DNA of 64,000 nt from Calliopsis andreniformis (GCF_051401765.1 NW_027480440.1:4092001-4156000); one strand, 5' to 3'. Shown: positions 23,847-37,721, counted from the stretch's first letter. Notes: generated by a model from the sequence alone, not told the origin. Numbers and translations are program-made.

Positions 23847-25009
23847 TCAGTTGTCAAATCACAATCCTCAATAGAAGATCATCAATTCACAGTTTTCAAT
23901 ACACAATACTCAATCTGCAATCTTCAAATCTCTATCCACAAACATCAGTTCTCATCATTCAACCCTCAACACTCAGTCCCCAATCCTCAATCTTCAATCC
24001 TCAATCCTCAAACCGCAATCCTCAATACTCAATCTTCAATCCTCAATTCCCAATCCTCAATCTTCATTCCTCAATCCTCAATCCTCAATTCTCAATCCTC
24101 AATCCCACAATCCTCAACCTTCAATCCTCAATACTCAGTCTTCAATCCTACAATCCTCAACCTTCAATCCTCAATACTCAGTCTTCAATGCTCAATCCTC
24201 AATCCTCAATCCTCAATGCTCAATCCTCAATTCTCAATGCTCAATCCACAATCCTCAACCTTCAATCCTCAATACTCAGTCTTCAATGCTCAATCCTCAA
24301 TCCTCAATCCTCAATACTCAATCCTCAACCGTCAATCTTCAATCCTCAATACTCAATCTTCAATCCTCAATCCTCAATCCTCATTCCTCAATCCTCAATA
24401 CCCAATCCTCAATCTTCAACACTCAATTCTCAATCCTCAATCCTCAGTCCTCAATCTTCAATCCTCAATACTCAATCTTCTGTAATCAATCCTCAATTCT
24501 CAATCCTCAATACTCAATCCTCAATCGTCAATCCTCAATCCCCAATCCTCAATCTTCAATCCTCAATCCTCAATCCTCAATCCTCAATCCTCAATCCTCA
24601 ATCTTCAATCCTCCATACTCAATCTTCAATCCTCAATCCTCAGTCCTCAATCTTCAAACCTCAATGCTCAATTCTCAATCCTCAATTCTCAATCCTCAAT
24701 CATCAATCCTCAGACCTCAAGCAGCAATACTCAACCCTCAGTCCTCGTCCTCAATACACAACCATCAATACTCAATCGTCAATCTTCAATCTTCAATATT
24801 CAATCTTCAGTCCTCAATCCTCAATCCTCGATCCTCAAACCTAAATCCTCAATATTCAAACAGCAATACCCAATCCTCAATCTTCAATCCGCAATCCTCA
24901 ATCATCAATCCTCAATCCTCAATCCTCAATCCTCAATCCTCAGTCCTCAAACCTCAAACCTGAATCCCCAACCCTGAATCCTCAATCTTCAGACCTCAGT
25001 CCTCAACAA
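23847..25009 (+). repeat. 1,163-bp HOR unit
   Basis: Tandem neighbour of the preceding unit; 23123 and 24286 correspond (1,163 bp). Differences are scattered single bases, for example AATCCCACAATCC near 24102 against AATCCTACAATCC. The next unit shares only its first part. Confidence 0.87.
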
Positions 25010-27429
25010 TCAGTTGTCAAATCACAATCCTCAATAGAAGATCATCAATTCACAGTTTTCAATACACAATACTCAATCTGCAATCTTCAAATCTCTATCC
25101 ACAAACATCAGTTCTCATCATTCAACCCTCAACACTCAGTCCCCAATCCTCAATCTTCAATCCTCAATCCTCAAACCGCAATCCTCAATACTCAATCTTC
25201 AATCCTCAATTCCCAATCCTCAATCTTCATTCCTCAATCCTCAATCCTCAATTCTCAATCCTCAATCCTACAATCCTCAACCTTCAATCCTCAATACTCA
25301 GTCTTCAATCCTACAATCCTCAACCTTCAATCCTCAATACTCAGTCTTCAATGCTCAATCCTCAATCCTCAATCCTCAATGCTCAATCCTCAATTCTCAA
25401 TGCTCAATCCACAATCCTCAACCTTCAATCCTCAATACTCAGTCTTCAATGCTCAATCCTCAATCCTCAATTCTCAATACTCAATCCTCAACCGTCAATC
25501 TTCAATCCTCAATACTCAATCTTCAATCCTCAATCCTCAATCCTCATTCCTCAATCCTCAATACCCAATCCTCAATCTTCAACACTCAATCCTCAATCCT
25601 CAATTCTCAATCCTCAATCCTCAGTCCTCAGTCCTCTAACCTGAATCCTCAACCCTCAGCCCTCATCCTCAATCCTCAATCCTCAATCCTCAATCCTCAA
25701 TTCTCAATCCTCAATCCACAATCCTCAACCTTCAATCCTCAATACTCAGTCTTCAATGCTCAATCCTCAATCCTCAATCCTCAATACTCAATCCTCAATC
25801 GTCAATCTTCAGTCCTCAATACACAACCTTCAATCCTCATTCTTCAATCCTCAATACCCAATCCTCAATCTTAAATCCTCAATCCTCAATCCTCAATTCT
25901 CAATCCTCAATCCTCAGTCCTCAATCTTCAATCCTCAGTACTCAATCTTCTGTAATCAATCCTCAATTCTCAATCCTCAATACTCAATCCTCAATCGTCA
26001 ATCCTCAATCCCCAATCCTCAATCTTCAATCCTCAATCCTCAATCCTCAATCCTCAATCCTCAATCCTCAATCTTCAATCCTCAATACTCAATCTTCAAT
26101 CCTCAATCCTCAGTCCTAAATCTTCAAACCTCAATGCTCAATTCTCAATCCTCAATCCTCAGTCCTCAATCCTCAATCCTCAATCCTCAAACCTGAATCC
26201 TCAATCCTCAATACTCAATCTTCAATGCTCAATCCTCAGTCCTCAATCTTCATTCCTCAATGCACAATCCTCAATCCTCAATACTTAGTCCTCAATCCTC
26301 AATCCTCAATCCTCAAACCTCAATCCTCAATCCTCAAACCTGATTCCTCAATCTTCAATCCTCAATACCGAATCCTCAATCTTCAATCCTCAATCCTCAA
26401 TCCTGAATTCTCAATCCTCAAACCTCAATTCACAGACTTCAAACATCAATACTCAACCCTCAGTCCTCGACCTCAATCGACAACCCTCAATCCTCAATCC
26501 TCAATTTTCAATCATTAATAATCAATCTTCAATCCTCAATCCTCGATCCTCAATCCTCAACCCTCAATCCTCAATGTTCAGTCCTCAATACCGAATCCTC
26601 AAACTTCAATCCTCAATCCTCAATCTTCAATCCTCAATCTTAATCACCAATCCTCAATACTCAATCTTCAATCCTCAATCCTCAATCCTCAATCCTCAAT
26701 CCTCAATCTTCAATTCTCAATACTCAATCTTCAATCCTCAATCCTCAATCCTCAATCCTCAGTCCTCAATCTTCAATCCTCAATACTCAATCTTCTGTAA
26801 TCAATCCTCAATTCTCAATTCTCAAAACTCAATCCTCAATCGTCAATCCTCAATCCCCAATCCTCAATCTTCTATCCTCAATCCTCAATCCTCAATCCTC
26901 AATACTCAATCTTCAATCCACAATACTCAATCATCAATCCTCAATCCTCAATCCTCAATCCTCAATCCTCAATCCTCAATCCTCAATCTTCAATCCTCAA
27001 TACTCAGTCTTCAATCCTCAATCCTCAATCCTCAATCCTCAATCCTCATTCGTCAATAATCAATACCCAATCCTCAATCTTCAATCCTCAATCCTCAATC
27101 CTCAATTCTCAATCCTCAATCCTCAATCCTCAGACCTCAAACAGCAATACTCAACCCTCAGTCCTCGTTCTCAATACACAACCATCAATACTCAATCGTC
27201 AATCTTCAATCTTCAATATTCAATCTTCAGTCCTCAATCCTCAATCCTCGATCATCAATCCTAAATCCTCAATATTCAAACAGCAATACCCAATCCTCAG
27301 TCTTCAATCCGCAATCCTCAATCATCAATCCTCAATCCTCAATCCTCAATCCTCAATCCTCAGTCCTCAAACCTCAAACCTGAATCCCCAACCCTGAATC
27401 CTCAATCTTCAGACCTCAGTCCCAAACAA
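25010..27429 (+). repeat. 2,420-bp block, copy 1
   Basis: It begins like the 1,163-bp units, then near 25588 switches into the two ATGCTC sub-repeats (25449, 25756), ATGCACAATCC, the AT-rich module (26513) and ATGTTCAG (26574). That second part equals 17791-19400 at offset 7,658. The complete block recurs at 31376-33795 (offset 6,366). Confidence 0.85.
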
Positions 27430-28609
27430 TCAGTTGTCAATTCACAATCCTCAATAGAAGATCATCAATTCACAGTTTCCAATACACAATACTGAATCTG
27501 CAATCTTCAAATCTCTATCCACAAACATCAATACTCATCATTCAACCCTCAACACTCAGTCCGCAATCCTCAATCTTCAATACTCAATCCTCAATCCTCA
27601 AACCTGATTCCTCAATCTTCAATCCTCAATACTCAATCTTCAATCCTCGATCCTCAATCCTCAATCCTGAATTCTCAATCCTCAAACCTCAATTCACAGA
27701 CTTCAAACATCAATACTCAACCCTCAGTCCTCGACCTCAATCGACAACCCTCAATCCTCAATCCTCAATTTTCAATCATTAATAATCAATCTTCAATCCT
27801 CAATCCTCGATCCTCAATCCTCAACCCTCAATCCTCAATGTTCAGTCCTCAAGACCGAATCCTCAAACTTCAATCCTCAATCCTCAATCTTCAATCCTCA
27901 ATCTTAATCACCAATCCTCAATACTCAATCTTCAATCCTGAATCCTCAATCCTCAATCCTCAATCCTCAATCTTCAATTCTCAATACTCAATCTTCAATC
28001 CTCAATCCTCAATCCTCAATCCTCAGTCCTCAATCTTCAATCCTCAATACTCAATCTTCTGTAATCAATCCTCAATTCTCAATTCTCAAAACTCAATCCT
28101 CAATCGTCAATCCTCAATCCCCAATCCTCAATCTTCTATCCTCAATCCTCAATCCTCAATCCTCAATACTCAATCTTCAATCCACAATACTCAATCTTCA
28201 ATCCTCAATCCTCAATCCTCAATCCTCAATCCTCAATCCTCAATCCTCAATCTTCAATCCTCAATACTCAGTCTTCAATCCTCAATTCTCAATCCTCAAT
28301 CCTCAATCCTCAGACCTCAAACAGCAATACTCAACCCTCAGTCCTCGTTCTCAATACACAACCATCAATACTCAATCGTCAATCTTTAATCTTCAATATT
28401 CAATCTTCAGTCCTCAATCCTCAATCCTCGATCATCAATCCTAAATCCTCAATATTCAAACAGCAATACCCAATCCTCAGTCTTCAATCCACAATCCTCA
28501 ATCATCAATCCTCAATCCTCAATCCTCAATCCTCAATCCTCAGTCCTCAAACCTCAAACCTGAATCCCCAACCCTGAATCCTCAATCTTCAGACCTCAGT
28601 CCTCAACAA
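27430..28609 (+). repeat. 1,180-bp block, copy 1
   Basis: Between two A anchors. It holds AAACCTGATTCC, the AT-rich module (27777) and ATGTTCAG (27838, with AAGACCG for AATACCG), so the AT-rich module is repeated 1,264 bp after 26513. Copies follow at 33796, 37722 and 40491, each again 1,180 bp long. Confidence 0.86.
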
Positions 28610-30219
28610 TCAGTTGTCAATTCACAATCCTCAATAGAAGATCATCAATTCACAGTTTTCAATACACAATACTCAATCTGCAATCTTCAAATCTCTATCC
28701 ACAAACATCAGTTCTCATCATTCAACCCTCAACACTCAGTCCCCAATCCTCAATCTTCAATCCTCAATCCTCAAACCGCAATCCTCAATACTCAATCTTC
28801 AATCCTCAATTCCCAATCCTCAATCTTCATTCCTCAATCCTCAATCCTCAATTCTCAATCCTCAATCCTACAATCCTCAACCTTCAATCCTCAATACTCA
28901 GTCTTCAATCCTACAATCCTCAACCTTCAATCCTCAATACTCAGTCTTCAATGCTCAATCCTCAATCCTCAATGCTCAATCCTCAATTCTCAATCCTCAA
29001 TCCACAATCCTCAACCTTCAATCCTCAATACTCAGTCTTCAATGCTCAATCCTCAATCCTCAATCCTCAATACTCAATCCTCAATCCTCAATTCTCAATC
29101 CTCAATCCTCAGTCCTCAGACCTCTAACCTGAATCCTCAACCCTCAGCCCTCATCCTAAATCCTCAATCCTCAATCCTCAATCCTCTATCTTCAATCCTC
29201 AATACTCAATCTTCAATCCTCAATCCTCAGTCCTCAGACCTCAATTCTGAATCCTCAATCCTGAATCCTCATTCTTCAGCCCTCAGTCCTCAACAACCAG
29301 TTGTCAATTCACAATCCTCAATAGAAGATCATCAATTCACAGTTTTCAATACACAATACTCAATCTGCAATCTTCAAATCTCTATCCACAAACATCAATT
29401 ATCATCATTCAACCCTCAACACTCAGTCCGCAATCCTCAATCTTCAATACTCAATCCTCAATTCTCAATCTTCAATCCTCAATACTGAATCTTCAATCCT
29501 CAATCCTCAATCCTCAATCCTCAATTCTCAATCCTCAATCCTCAGTCCTCAACCTTCAATCCTCAATACTCAATCTTCTGTAATCAATCCTCCATTATCA
29601 ATCCTCAATACTCAATCCTCAATCGTCAATCCTCAATCCCCAATCCTCAATCTTCAATCCTCAATCCTCAATCCTCAATCCTCAATCCTCAATCTTCAAT
29701 CCACAATACTCAATCTTCAATCCTCAATCCTCAATCCTCAATCCTCAATCCTCAATCCTCAATCCTCAATCTTCAATCCTCAATACTCAGTCTTCAATCC
29801 TCAATCCTCAATCCTCAATCCTCAATCCTCAATCCTCATTCGTCAATAATCAATACCCAATCCTCAATCTTCAATCCTCAATCCTCAATCCTCAATTCTC
29901 AATCCTCAATCCTCAATCCTCAGACCTCAAGCAGCAATACTCAACCCTCAGTCCTCGTCCTCAATACACAACCATCAATACTCAATCGTCAATCTTCAAT
30001 CTTCAATATTCAATCTTCAGTCCTCAATCCTCAATCCTCGATCCTCAAACCTAAATCCTCAATATTCAAACAGCAATACCCAATCCTCAATCTTCAATCC
30101 GCAATCCTCAATCATCAATCCTCAATCCTCAATCCTCAATCCTCAATCCTCAGTCCTCAAACCTCAAACCTGAATCCCCAACCCTGAATCCTCAATCTTC
30201 AGACCTCAGTCCTCAACAA
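28610..30219 (+). repeat. 1,610-bp HOR unit (E plus A)
   Basis: Contains the fourth E anchor (29296) and the TTCTGTAATC stretch missing at 22.3 kb. It is one heptamer shorter than the 1,617-bp unit at 19772. The opening A anchor has AATTCAC, the closing one AAATCAC, so the unit spans a switch between anchor sub-forms. Confidence 0.86.
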
Positions 30220-31375
30220 TCAGTTGTCAAATCACAATCCTCAATAGAAGATCATCAATTCACAGTTTTCAATACACAATACTCAATCTGCAATCTTCAA
30301 ATCTCTATCCACAAACATCAGTTCTCATCATTCAACCCTCAACACTCAGTCCCCAATCCTCAATCTTCAATCCTCAATCCTCAAACCGCAATCCTCAATA
30401 CTCAATCTTCAATCCTCAATTCCCAATCCTCAATCTTCATTCCTCAATCCTCAATCCTCAATTCTCAATCCTCAATCCTACAATCCTCAACCTTCAATCC
30501 TCAATACTCAGTCTTCAATCCTACAATCCTCAACCTTCAATCCTCAATACTCAGTCTTCAATGCTCAATCCTCAATCCTCAATGCTCAATCCTCAATTCT
30601 CAATCCTCAATCCACAATCCTCAACCTTCAATCCTCAATACTCAGTCTTCAATGCTCAATCCACAATCCTCAATCCTCAATACTCAATCCTCAACCGTCA
30701 ATCTTCAATCCTCAATACTCAATCTTCAATCCTCAATCCTCAATCCTCATTCCTCAATCCTCAATACCCAATCCTCAATCTTCAACACTCAATTCTCAAT
30801 CCTCAATCCTCAGTCCTCAATCTTCAATCCTCAATACTCAATCTTCTGTAATCAATCCTCAATTCTCAATCCTCAATACTCAATCCTCAATCGTCAATCC
30901 TCAATCCCCAATCCTCAATCTTCAATCCTCAATCCTCAATCCTCAATCCTCAATCCTCAATCCTCAATCTTCAATCCTCCATACTCAATCTTCAATCCTC
31001 AATCCTCAGTCCTCAATCTTCAAACCTCAATGCTCAATTCTCAATCCTCAATTCTCAATCCTCAATCCTCAATCCTCAGACCTCAAGCAGCAATACTCAA
31101 CCCTCAGTCCTCGTCCTCAATACACAACCATCAATACTCAATCGTCAATCTTCAATCTTCAATATTCAATCTTCAGTTCTCAATCCTCAATCCTCGATCC
31201 TCAAACCTAAATCCTCAATATTCAAACAGCAATACCCAATCCTCAATCTTCAATCCGCAATCCTCAATCATCAATCCTCAATCCTCAATCCTCAATCCTC
31301 AATCCTCAGTCCTCAAACCTCAAACCTGAATCCCCAACCCTGAATCCTCAATCTTCAGACCTCAGTCCTCAACAA
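30220..31375 (+). repeat. 1,156-bp HOR unit, second occurrence
   Basis: Equals 22691-23846 at offset 7,529 (30561 and 30652 match 23032 and 23123). Only one such unit lies here before the 2,420-bp block, whereas two stand in tandem at 22.7-25.0 kb. Confidence 0.86.
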
Positions 31376-33795
31376 TCAGTTGTCAAATCACAATCCTCAA
31401 TAGAAGATCATCAATTCACAGTTTTCAATACACAATACTCAATCTGCAATCTTCAAATCTCTATCCACAAACATCAGTTCTCATCATTCAACCCTCAACA
31501 CTCAGTCCCCAATCCTCAATCTTCAATCCTCAATCCTCAAACCGCAATCCTCAATACTCAATCTTCAATCCTCAATTCCCAATCCTCAATCTTCATTCCT
31601 CAATCCTCAATCCTCAATTCTCAATCCTCAATCCTACAATCCTCAACCTTCAATCCTCAATACTCAGTCTTCAATCCTACAATCCTCAACCTTCAATCCT
31701 CAATACTCAGTCTTCAATGCTCAATCCTCAATCCTCAATCCTCAATGCTCAATCCTCAATTCTCAATGCTCAATCCACAATCCTCAACCTTCAATCCTCA
31801 ATACTCAGTCTTCAATGCTCAATCCTCAATCCTCAATCCTCAATACTCAATCCTCAACCGTCAATCTTCAATCCTCAATACTCAATCTTCAATCCTCAAT
31901 CCTCAATCCTCATTCCTCAATCCTCAATACCCAATCCTCAATCTTCAACACTCAATCCTCAATCCTCAATTCTCAATCCTCAATCCTCAGTCCTCAGTCC
32001 TCTAACCTGAATCCTCAACCCTCAGCCCTCATCCTCAATCCTCAATCCTCAATCCTCAATCCTCAATTCTCAATCCTCAATCCACAATCCTCAACCTTCA
32101 ATCCTCAATACTCAGTCTTCAATGCTCAATCCTCAATCCTCAATCCTCAATACTCAATCCTCAATCGTCAATCTTCAGTCCTCAATACACAACCTTCAAT
32201 CCTCATTCTTCAATCCTCAATACCCAATCCTCAATCTTCAATCCTCAATCCTCAATCCTCAATTCTGAATCCTCAATCCTCAGTCCTCAATCTTCAATCC
32301 TCAATACTCAATCTTCTGTAATAAATCCTCAATTCTCAATCCTCAATACTCAATCCTCAATCGTCAATCCTCAATCCCCAATCCTCAATCTTCAATCCTC
32401 AATCCTCAATCCTCAATCCTCAATCCTCAATCCTCAATCTTCAATCCTCAATACTCAATCTTCAATCCTCAATCCTCAGTCCTCAATCTTCAAACCTCAA
32501 TGCTCAATTCTCAATCCTCAATCCTCAGTCCTCAATCCTCAATCCTCAATCCTCAAACCTGAATCCTCAATCCTCAATACTCAATCTTCAATGCTCAATC
32601 CTCAGTCCTCAATCTTCATTCCTCAATGCACAATCCTCAATCCTCAATACTTAGTCCTCAATCCTCAATCCTCAATCCTCAAACCTCAATCCTCAATCCT
32701 CAAACCTGATTCCTCAATCTTCAATCCTCAATACCGAATCCTCGATCTTCAATCCTCAATCCTCAATCCTGAATTCTCAATCCTCAAACCTCAATTCGCA
32801 GACTTCAAACATCAATACTCAACCCTCAGTCCTCGAACTCAATCGACAACCCTCAATCCTCAATCCTCAATTTTCAATCATTAATAATCAATCTTCAATC
32901 CTCAATCCTCGATCCTCAATCCTCAACCCTCAATCCTCAATGTTCAGTCCTCAATACCGAATCCTCAAACTTCAATCCTCAATCCTCAATCTTCAATCCT
33001 CAATCTTAATCACCAATCCTCAATACTCAATCTTCAATCCTCAATCCTCAATCCTCAATCCTCAATCCTCAATCTTCAATTCTCAATACTCAATCTTCAA
33101 TCCTCAATCCTCAATCCTCAATCCTCAGTCCTCAATCTTCAATCCTCAATACTCAATCTTCTGTAATCAATCCTCAATTCTCAATTCTCAAAACTCAATC
33201 CTCAATCGTCAATCCTCAATCCCCAATCCTCAATCTTCTATCCTCAATCCTCAATCCTCAATCCTCAATACTCAATCTTCAATCCACAATACTCAATCTT
33301 CAATCCTCAATCCTCAATCCTCAATCCTCAATCCTCAATCCTCAATCCTCAATCTTCAATCCTCAATACTCAGTCTTCAATCCTCAATCCTCAATCCTCA
33401 ATCCTCAATCCTCATTCGTCAATAATCAATACCCAATCCTCAATCTTCAATCCTCAATCCTCAATCCTCAATTCTCAATCCTCAATCCTCAATCCTCAGA
33501 CCTCAAACAGCAATACTCAACCCTCAGTCCTCGTTCTCAATACACAACCATCAATACTCAATCGTCAATCTTCAATCTTGAATATTCAATCTTCAGTCCT
33601 CAATCCTCAATCCTCGATCATCAATCCTAAATCCTCAATATTCAAACAGCAATACCCAATCCTCAGTCTTCAATCCGCAATCCTCAATCATCAATCCTCA
33701 ATCCTCAATCCTCAATCCTCAATCCTCAGTCCTCAAACCTCAAACCTGAATCCCCAACCCTGAATCCTCAATCTTCAGACCTCAGTCCTCAACAA
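31376..33795 (+). repeat. 2,420-bp block, copy 2
   Basis: Landmarks at 31717, 31815, 32591, 32879 and 32940 equal those of 25010-27429 plus 6,366. A few private changes are visible, such as TTCGCAGAC near 32797 and CTCGAACTC near 32832. GAATATTC near 33579 replaces CAATATTC. Confidence 0.87.
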
Positions 33796-34975
33796 TCAGT
33801 TGTCAATTCACAATCCTCAATAGAAGATCATCAATTCACAGTTTCCAATACACAATACTGAATCTGCAATCTTCAAATCTCTATCCACAAACATCAATAC
33901 TCATCATTCAACCCTCAACACTCAGTCCGCAATCCTCAATCTTCAATACTCAATCCTCAATCCTCAAACCTGATTCCTCAATCTTCAATCCTCAATACTC
34001 AATCTTCAATCCTCGATCCTCAATCCTCAATCCTGAATTCTCAATCCTGAAACCTCAATTCACAGACTTCAAACATCAATACTCAACCCTCAGTCCTCGA
34101 CCTCAATCGACAACCCTCAATCCTCAATCCTCAATTTTCAATCATTAATAATCAATCTTCAATCCTCAATCCTCGATCCTCAATCCTCAACCCTCAATCC
34201 TCAATGTTCAGTCCTCAAGACCGAATCCTCAAACTTCAATCCTCAATCCTCAATCTTCAATCCTCAATCTTAATCACCAATCCTCAATACTCAATCTTCA
34301 ATCCTGAATCCTCAATCCTCAATCCTCAATCCTCAATCTTCAATTCTCAATACTCAATCTTCAATCCTCAATCCTCAATCCTGAATCCTCAGTCCTCAAT
34401 CTTCAATCCTCAATACTCAATCTTCTGTAATCAATCCTCAATTCTCAATTCTCAAAACTCAATCCTCAATCGTCAATCCTCAATCCCCAATCCTCAATCT
34501 TCTATCCTCAATCCTCAATCCTCAATCCTCAATACTCAATCTTCAATCCACAATACTCAATCTTCAATCCTCAATCCTCAATCCTCAATCCTCAATCCTC
34601 AATCCTCAATCCTCAATCTACAATCCTCAATACGCAGTCTTCAATCCTCAATTCTCAATCCTCAATCCTCAATCCTCAGACCTCAAACAGCAATACTCAA
34701 CCCTCAGTCCTCGTTCTCAATACACAACCATCAATACTCAATCGTCAATCTTCAATCTTCAATATTCAATCTTCAGTCCTCAATCCTCAATCCTCGATCA
34801 TCAATCCTAAATCCTCAATATTCAAACAGCAATACCCAATCCTCAGTCTTCAATCCACAATCCTCAATCATCAATCCTCAATCCTCAATCCTCAATCCTC
34901 AATCCTCAGTCCTCAAACCTCAAACCTGAATCCCCAACCCTGAATCCTCAATCTTCAGACCTCAGTCCTCAACAA
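33796..34975 (+). repeat. 1,180-bp block, copy 2
   Basis: Equals 27430-28609 at offset 6,366 (34143, 34204). Private changes include CCTGAAACC near 34047, ATCTACAATCC near 34617 and ATACGCAGTC near 34631. After its closing anchor the two copies part: the first goes into an E module, this one into a copy of 2.7-4.9 kb. Confidence 0.86.
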
Positions 34976-37157
34976 TCAGTTGTCAATTCACAATCCTCAA
35001 TAGAAGATCATCAATTCACAGTTTCCAATACACAATACTGAATCTGCAATCTTCAAATCTCTATCCACAAACATCAATACTCATCATTCAACCATCAACA
35101 CTCAGTCCGCAATCCTCAATCTTCAATACTCAATCCTCAATCCTCAATCCTCGATCCACAATCTTCAATCCTCAATACTCAATCTTCAATCCTCGATCCT
35201 CAATCCTCAATCCTCAATCCTCAATCCTCAATCCTCAATCCTACAATCCTCAACCTGCAATCCTCAATACTCAGTCTTCAATCCTACAATCCTCAACCTT
35301 CAATCCTCAATACTCAGTCTTCAATCCTCAATCCTCAATCCTCAATCCTCAATCGTCAATCCTCAATCCTCAATCCTCAAGCCTCAATCCTCAACCCTCA
35401 ATCCTCAATCCTCAGTCCTCAAACCTCAAACCTGAATCCCCAACCCTGAATCCTCAATCTTCAGACCTCAGTCCTCAACAATCAGTTGTCAATTCACAAT
35501 CCTCAATAGAAGATCATCAATTCACAGTTTTCAATACTCAATACTCAAACTGCAATCATCAAATCTCTATCCACAAACATCAATTCTCATCACTCAACAC
35601 TCAACACTCAGTCCCCAATCCTCAATCTTCAATCCTCAATCCTCAAACCGCAATCCTCAATACTCAATCTTCAATCCTCAATTCCCAATCCTCAGTCTTC
35701 ATTCCTCAATCCTCAATCCTCAATTCTCAATCCTCAATCCTACAATCCTCAACCTTCAATCCTCAATACTCAGTCTTCAATCCTACAATCCTCAACCTTC
35801 AATCCTCAATACTCAGTCTTCAATGCTCAATCCTCAATCCTCAATCCTCAATCCTCAATCCTCAATTCTCAATCCTCAATCCACAATCCTCAACCTTCAA
35901 TCCTCAATACTCAGTCTTCAATGCTCAATCCTCAATCGTCAATCCTCAATACTCAATCCTCAACCGTCAATCTTCAATCCTCAATACTCAATCTTCAATC
36001 CTTAATCCTCAATCCTCAATCCTCAATCCTCAATCCTCAATCGTCAATCTTCAATCCTCAATCCTCAACCCTCAATCGTCAGGCATCAATTCTCTATACT
36101 CAATCTTCAATCCTCTATCCTCAATCCTCATTCCTCAATGCTCATTCTTCAATCCTCAATACCTAATCCTCAATCTTCAATCCTCAATCCTCAATCCTCA
36201 ACTCTCAATCCTCAATCCACAGTCCTCAGTCCTCAAACCTCAATCCTCAACCCTCAGCCCTCATCCTCAATCCTCAATCCTCAATCTTCAATCCTCAATC
36301 CTCAACCCTCAACCCTCAGTAATCAATCCTCAATCCTCAGTCCTCAAACCTCAATCCTGAATCCTGAATCCTGAATCCTCAATCTTCAGACATCAGACCT
36401 CAACTGTCAGACGTCAATCCACAATCCTCGATAGAATATCATCAATTCACAGTTTTCAATACTCAATACTCAATCTGCAATCTTCAGACCTCTATCCCCA
36501 AACATCAATTCTCATCACTCAACCCTCAACACTCAGTCCCCAATCCTCAATCTTCAATCCTCAATCCTCAATCCGCAATCCTCAATCCTCAATGTTCAAT
36601 CCACAATACTCAATCTTCAATCCTCAATCCTCAATCCTCAATCCTCAATCCTCAATCCTCAATCGTCAATCTTCAATCCTCAATACTCAATCTTCTGTAA
36701 TCAATCCTCAATTCTCAATCCTCAATACTCAATCCTCAATCCTCAATCCTCAATCCTCAATCCTCAATCCTCAATCATCAAACCTCAATCTTCAATCCTC
36801 AGTCCCAAATCCTCAATCTTCATAACTCAATCCTCAATCCTCATTCTTCAATACTCAATACCCAATCCTCAATATTCAATCCTCAATCCTCAATCCTCAA
36901 TTCTCAATCCTCAATCCTCAGTCCTCAATCTTCAATCCTCAATACTCAATCTTCTGTAATCAATCCTCAATTCTCAATCCTCAATACTCAATCCTCAATC
37001 GTCAATCCTCAATCGCCAATCCGCAATCTTCAATCCTCAGTCCCGAATCCTCAATCTTCATTACTCAATCCTCAATCCTCATTCTTCAATACTCAATACC
37101 CAATCCTCAATCTTCAATCCTCAATCCTCAATCCTCAATTCTCAATCCTCAATCCTC
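34976..37157 (+). repeat. Copy of 2681-4862 (A pair plus class C module)
   Basis: Anchors at 34976, 35482 and 36406 and ATGTTCAATCC at 36592 equal 2681, 3187, 4111 and 4297 plus 32,295 without net length change over about 2.2 kb. The paths part near 37158, where this copy repeats the TTCTGTAATC unit instead of entering a short A anchor. Confidence 0.87.
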
Positions 37158-37721
37158 AGTCCTCAATCTTCAATCCTCAATACTCAATCTTCTGTAATCA
37201 ATCCCCAATTCTCAATCCTCATTACTCAATCCTCAATCGTCAATCCTCAATCCCCAATCCTCAATCTTCAATCCTCAATCCTCAATCCTCAATCCTCAGC
37301 CCTCAATGCTCACTCCTCATTCTTGAATCCTCAATACCCAATCCTCAATCTTCAATCCTCAATCCTCAATCCTCAATTCTCAATCCTCAATCCTCAATCC
37401 TCAATCCTCAATCCTCAATCCTCAGACCTCAAACAGCAATACTCAACCCTCAGTCCTCGTTCTCAATACACAACCATCAATACTCAATCGTCAATCTTCA
37501 ATCTTCAATATTCAATCTTCAGTCCTCAATCCTCAATCCTCGATCATCAATCCTAAATCCTCAATATTCAAACAGCAATACCCAATCCTCAGTCTTCAAT
37601 CCGCAATCCTCAATCATCAATCCTCAATCCTCAATCCTCAATCCTCAATCCTCAGTCCTCAAACCTCAAACCTGAATCCCCAACCCTGAATCCTCAACCT
37701 TCAGACCTCAGTCCTCAACAA
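37158..37721 (+). repeat. Linker heptamers before the 2,769-bp duplication
   Basis: It contains a TTCTGTAATC unit, CATTACTCAATCC, GCCCTCAATGCTCAC near 37300 and a run of about seven plain units before CAGACCTCAAACAGC. The 37208-37295 part recurs near 50304; the right part from 37374 belongs to the 2,769-bp-offset duplication. Confidence 0.75.
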
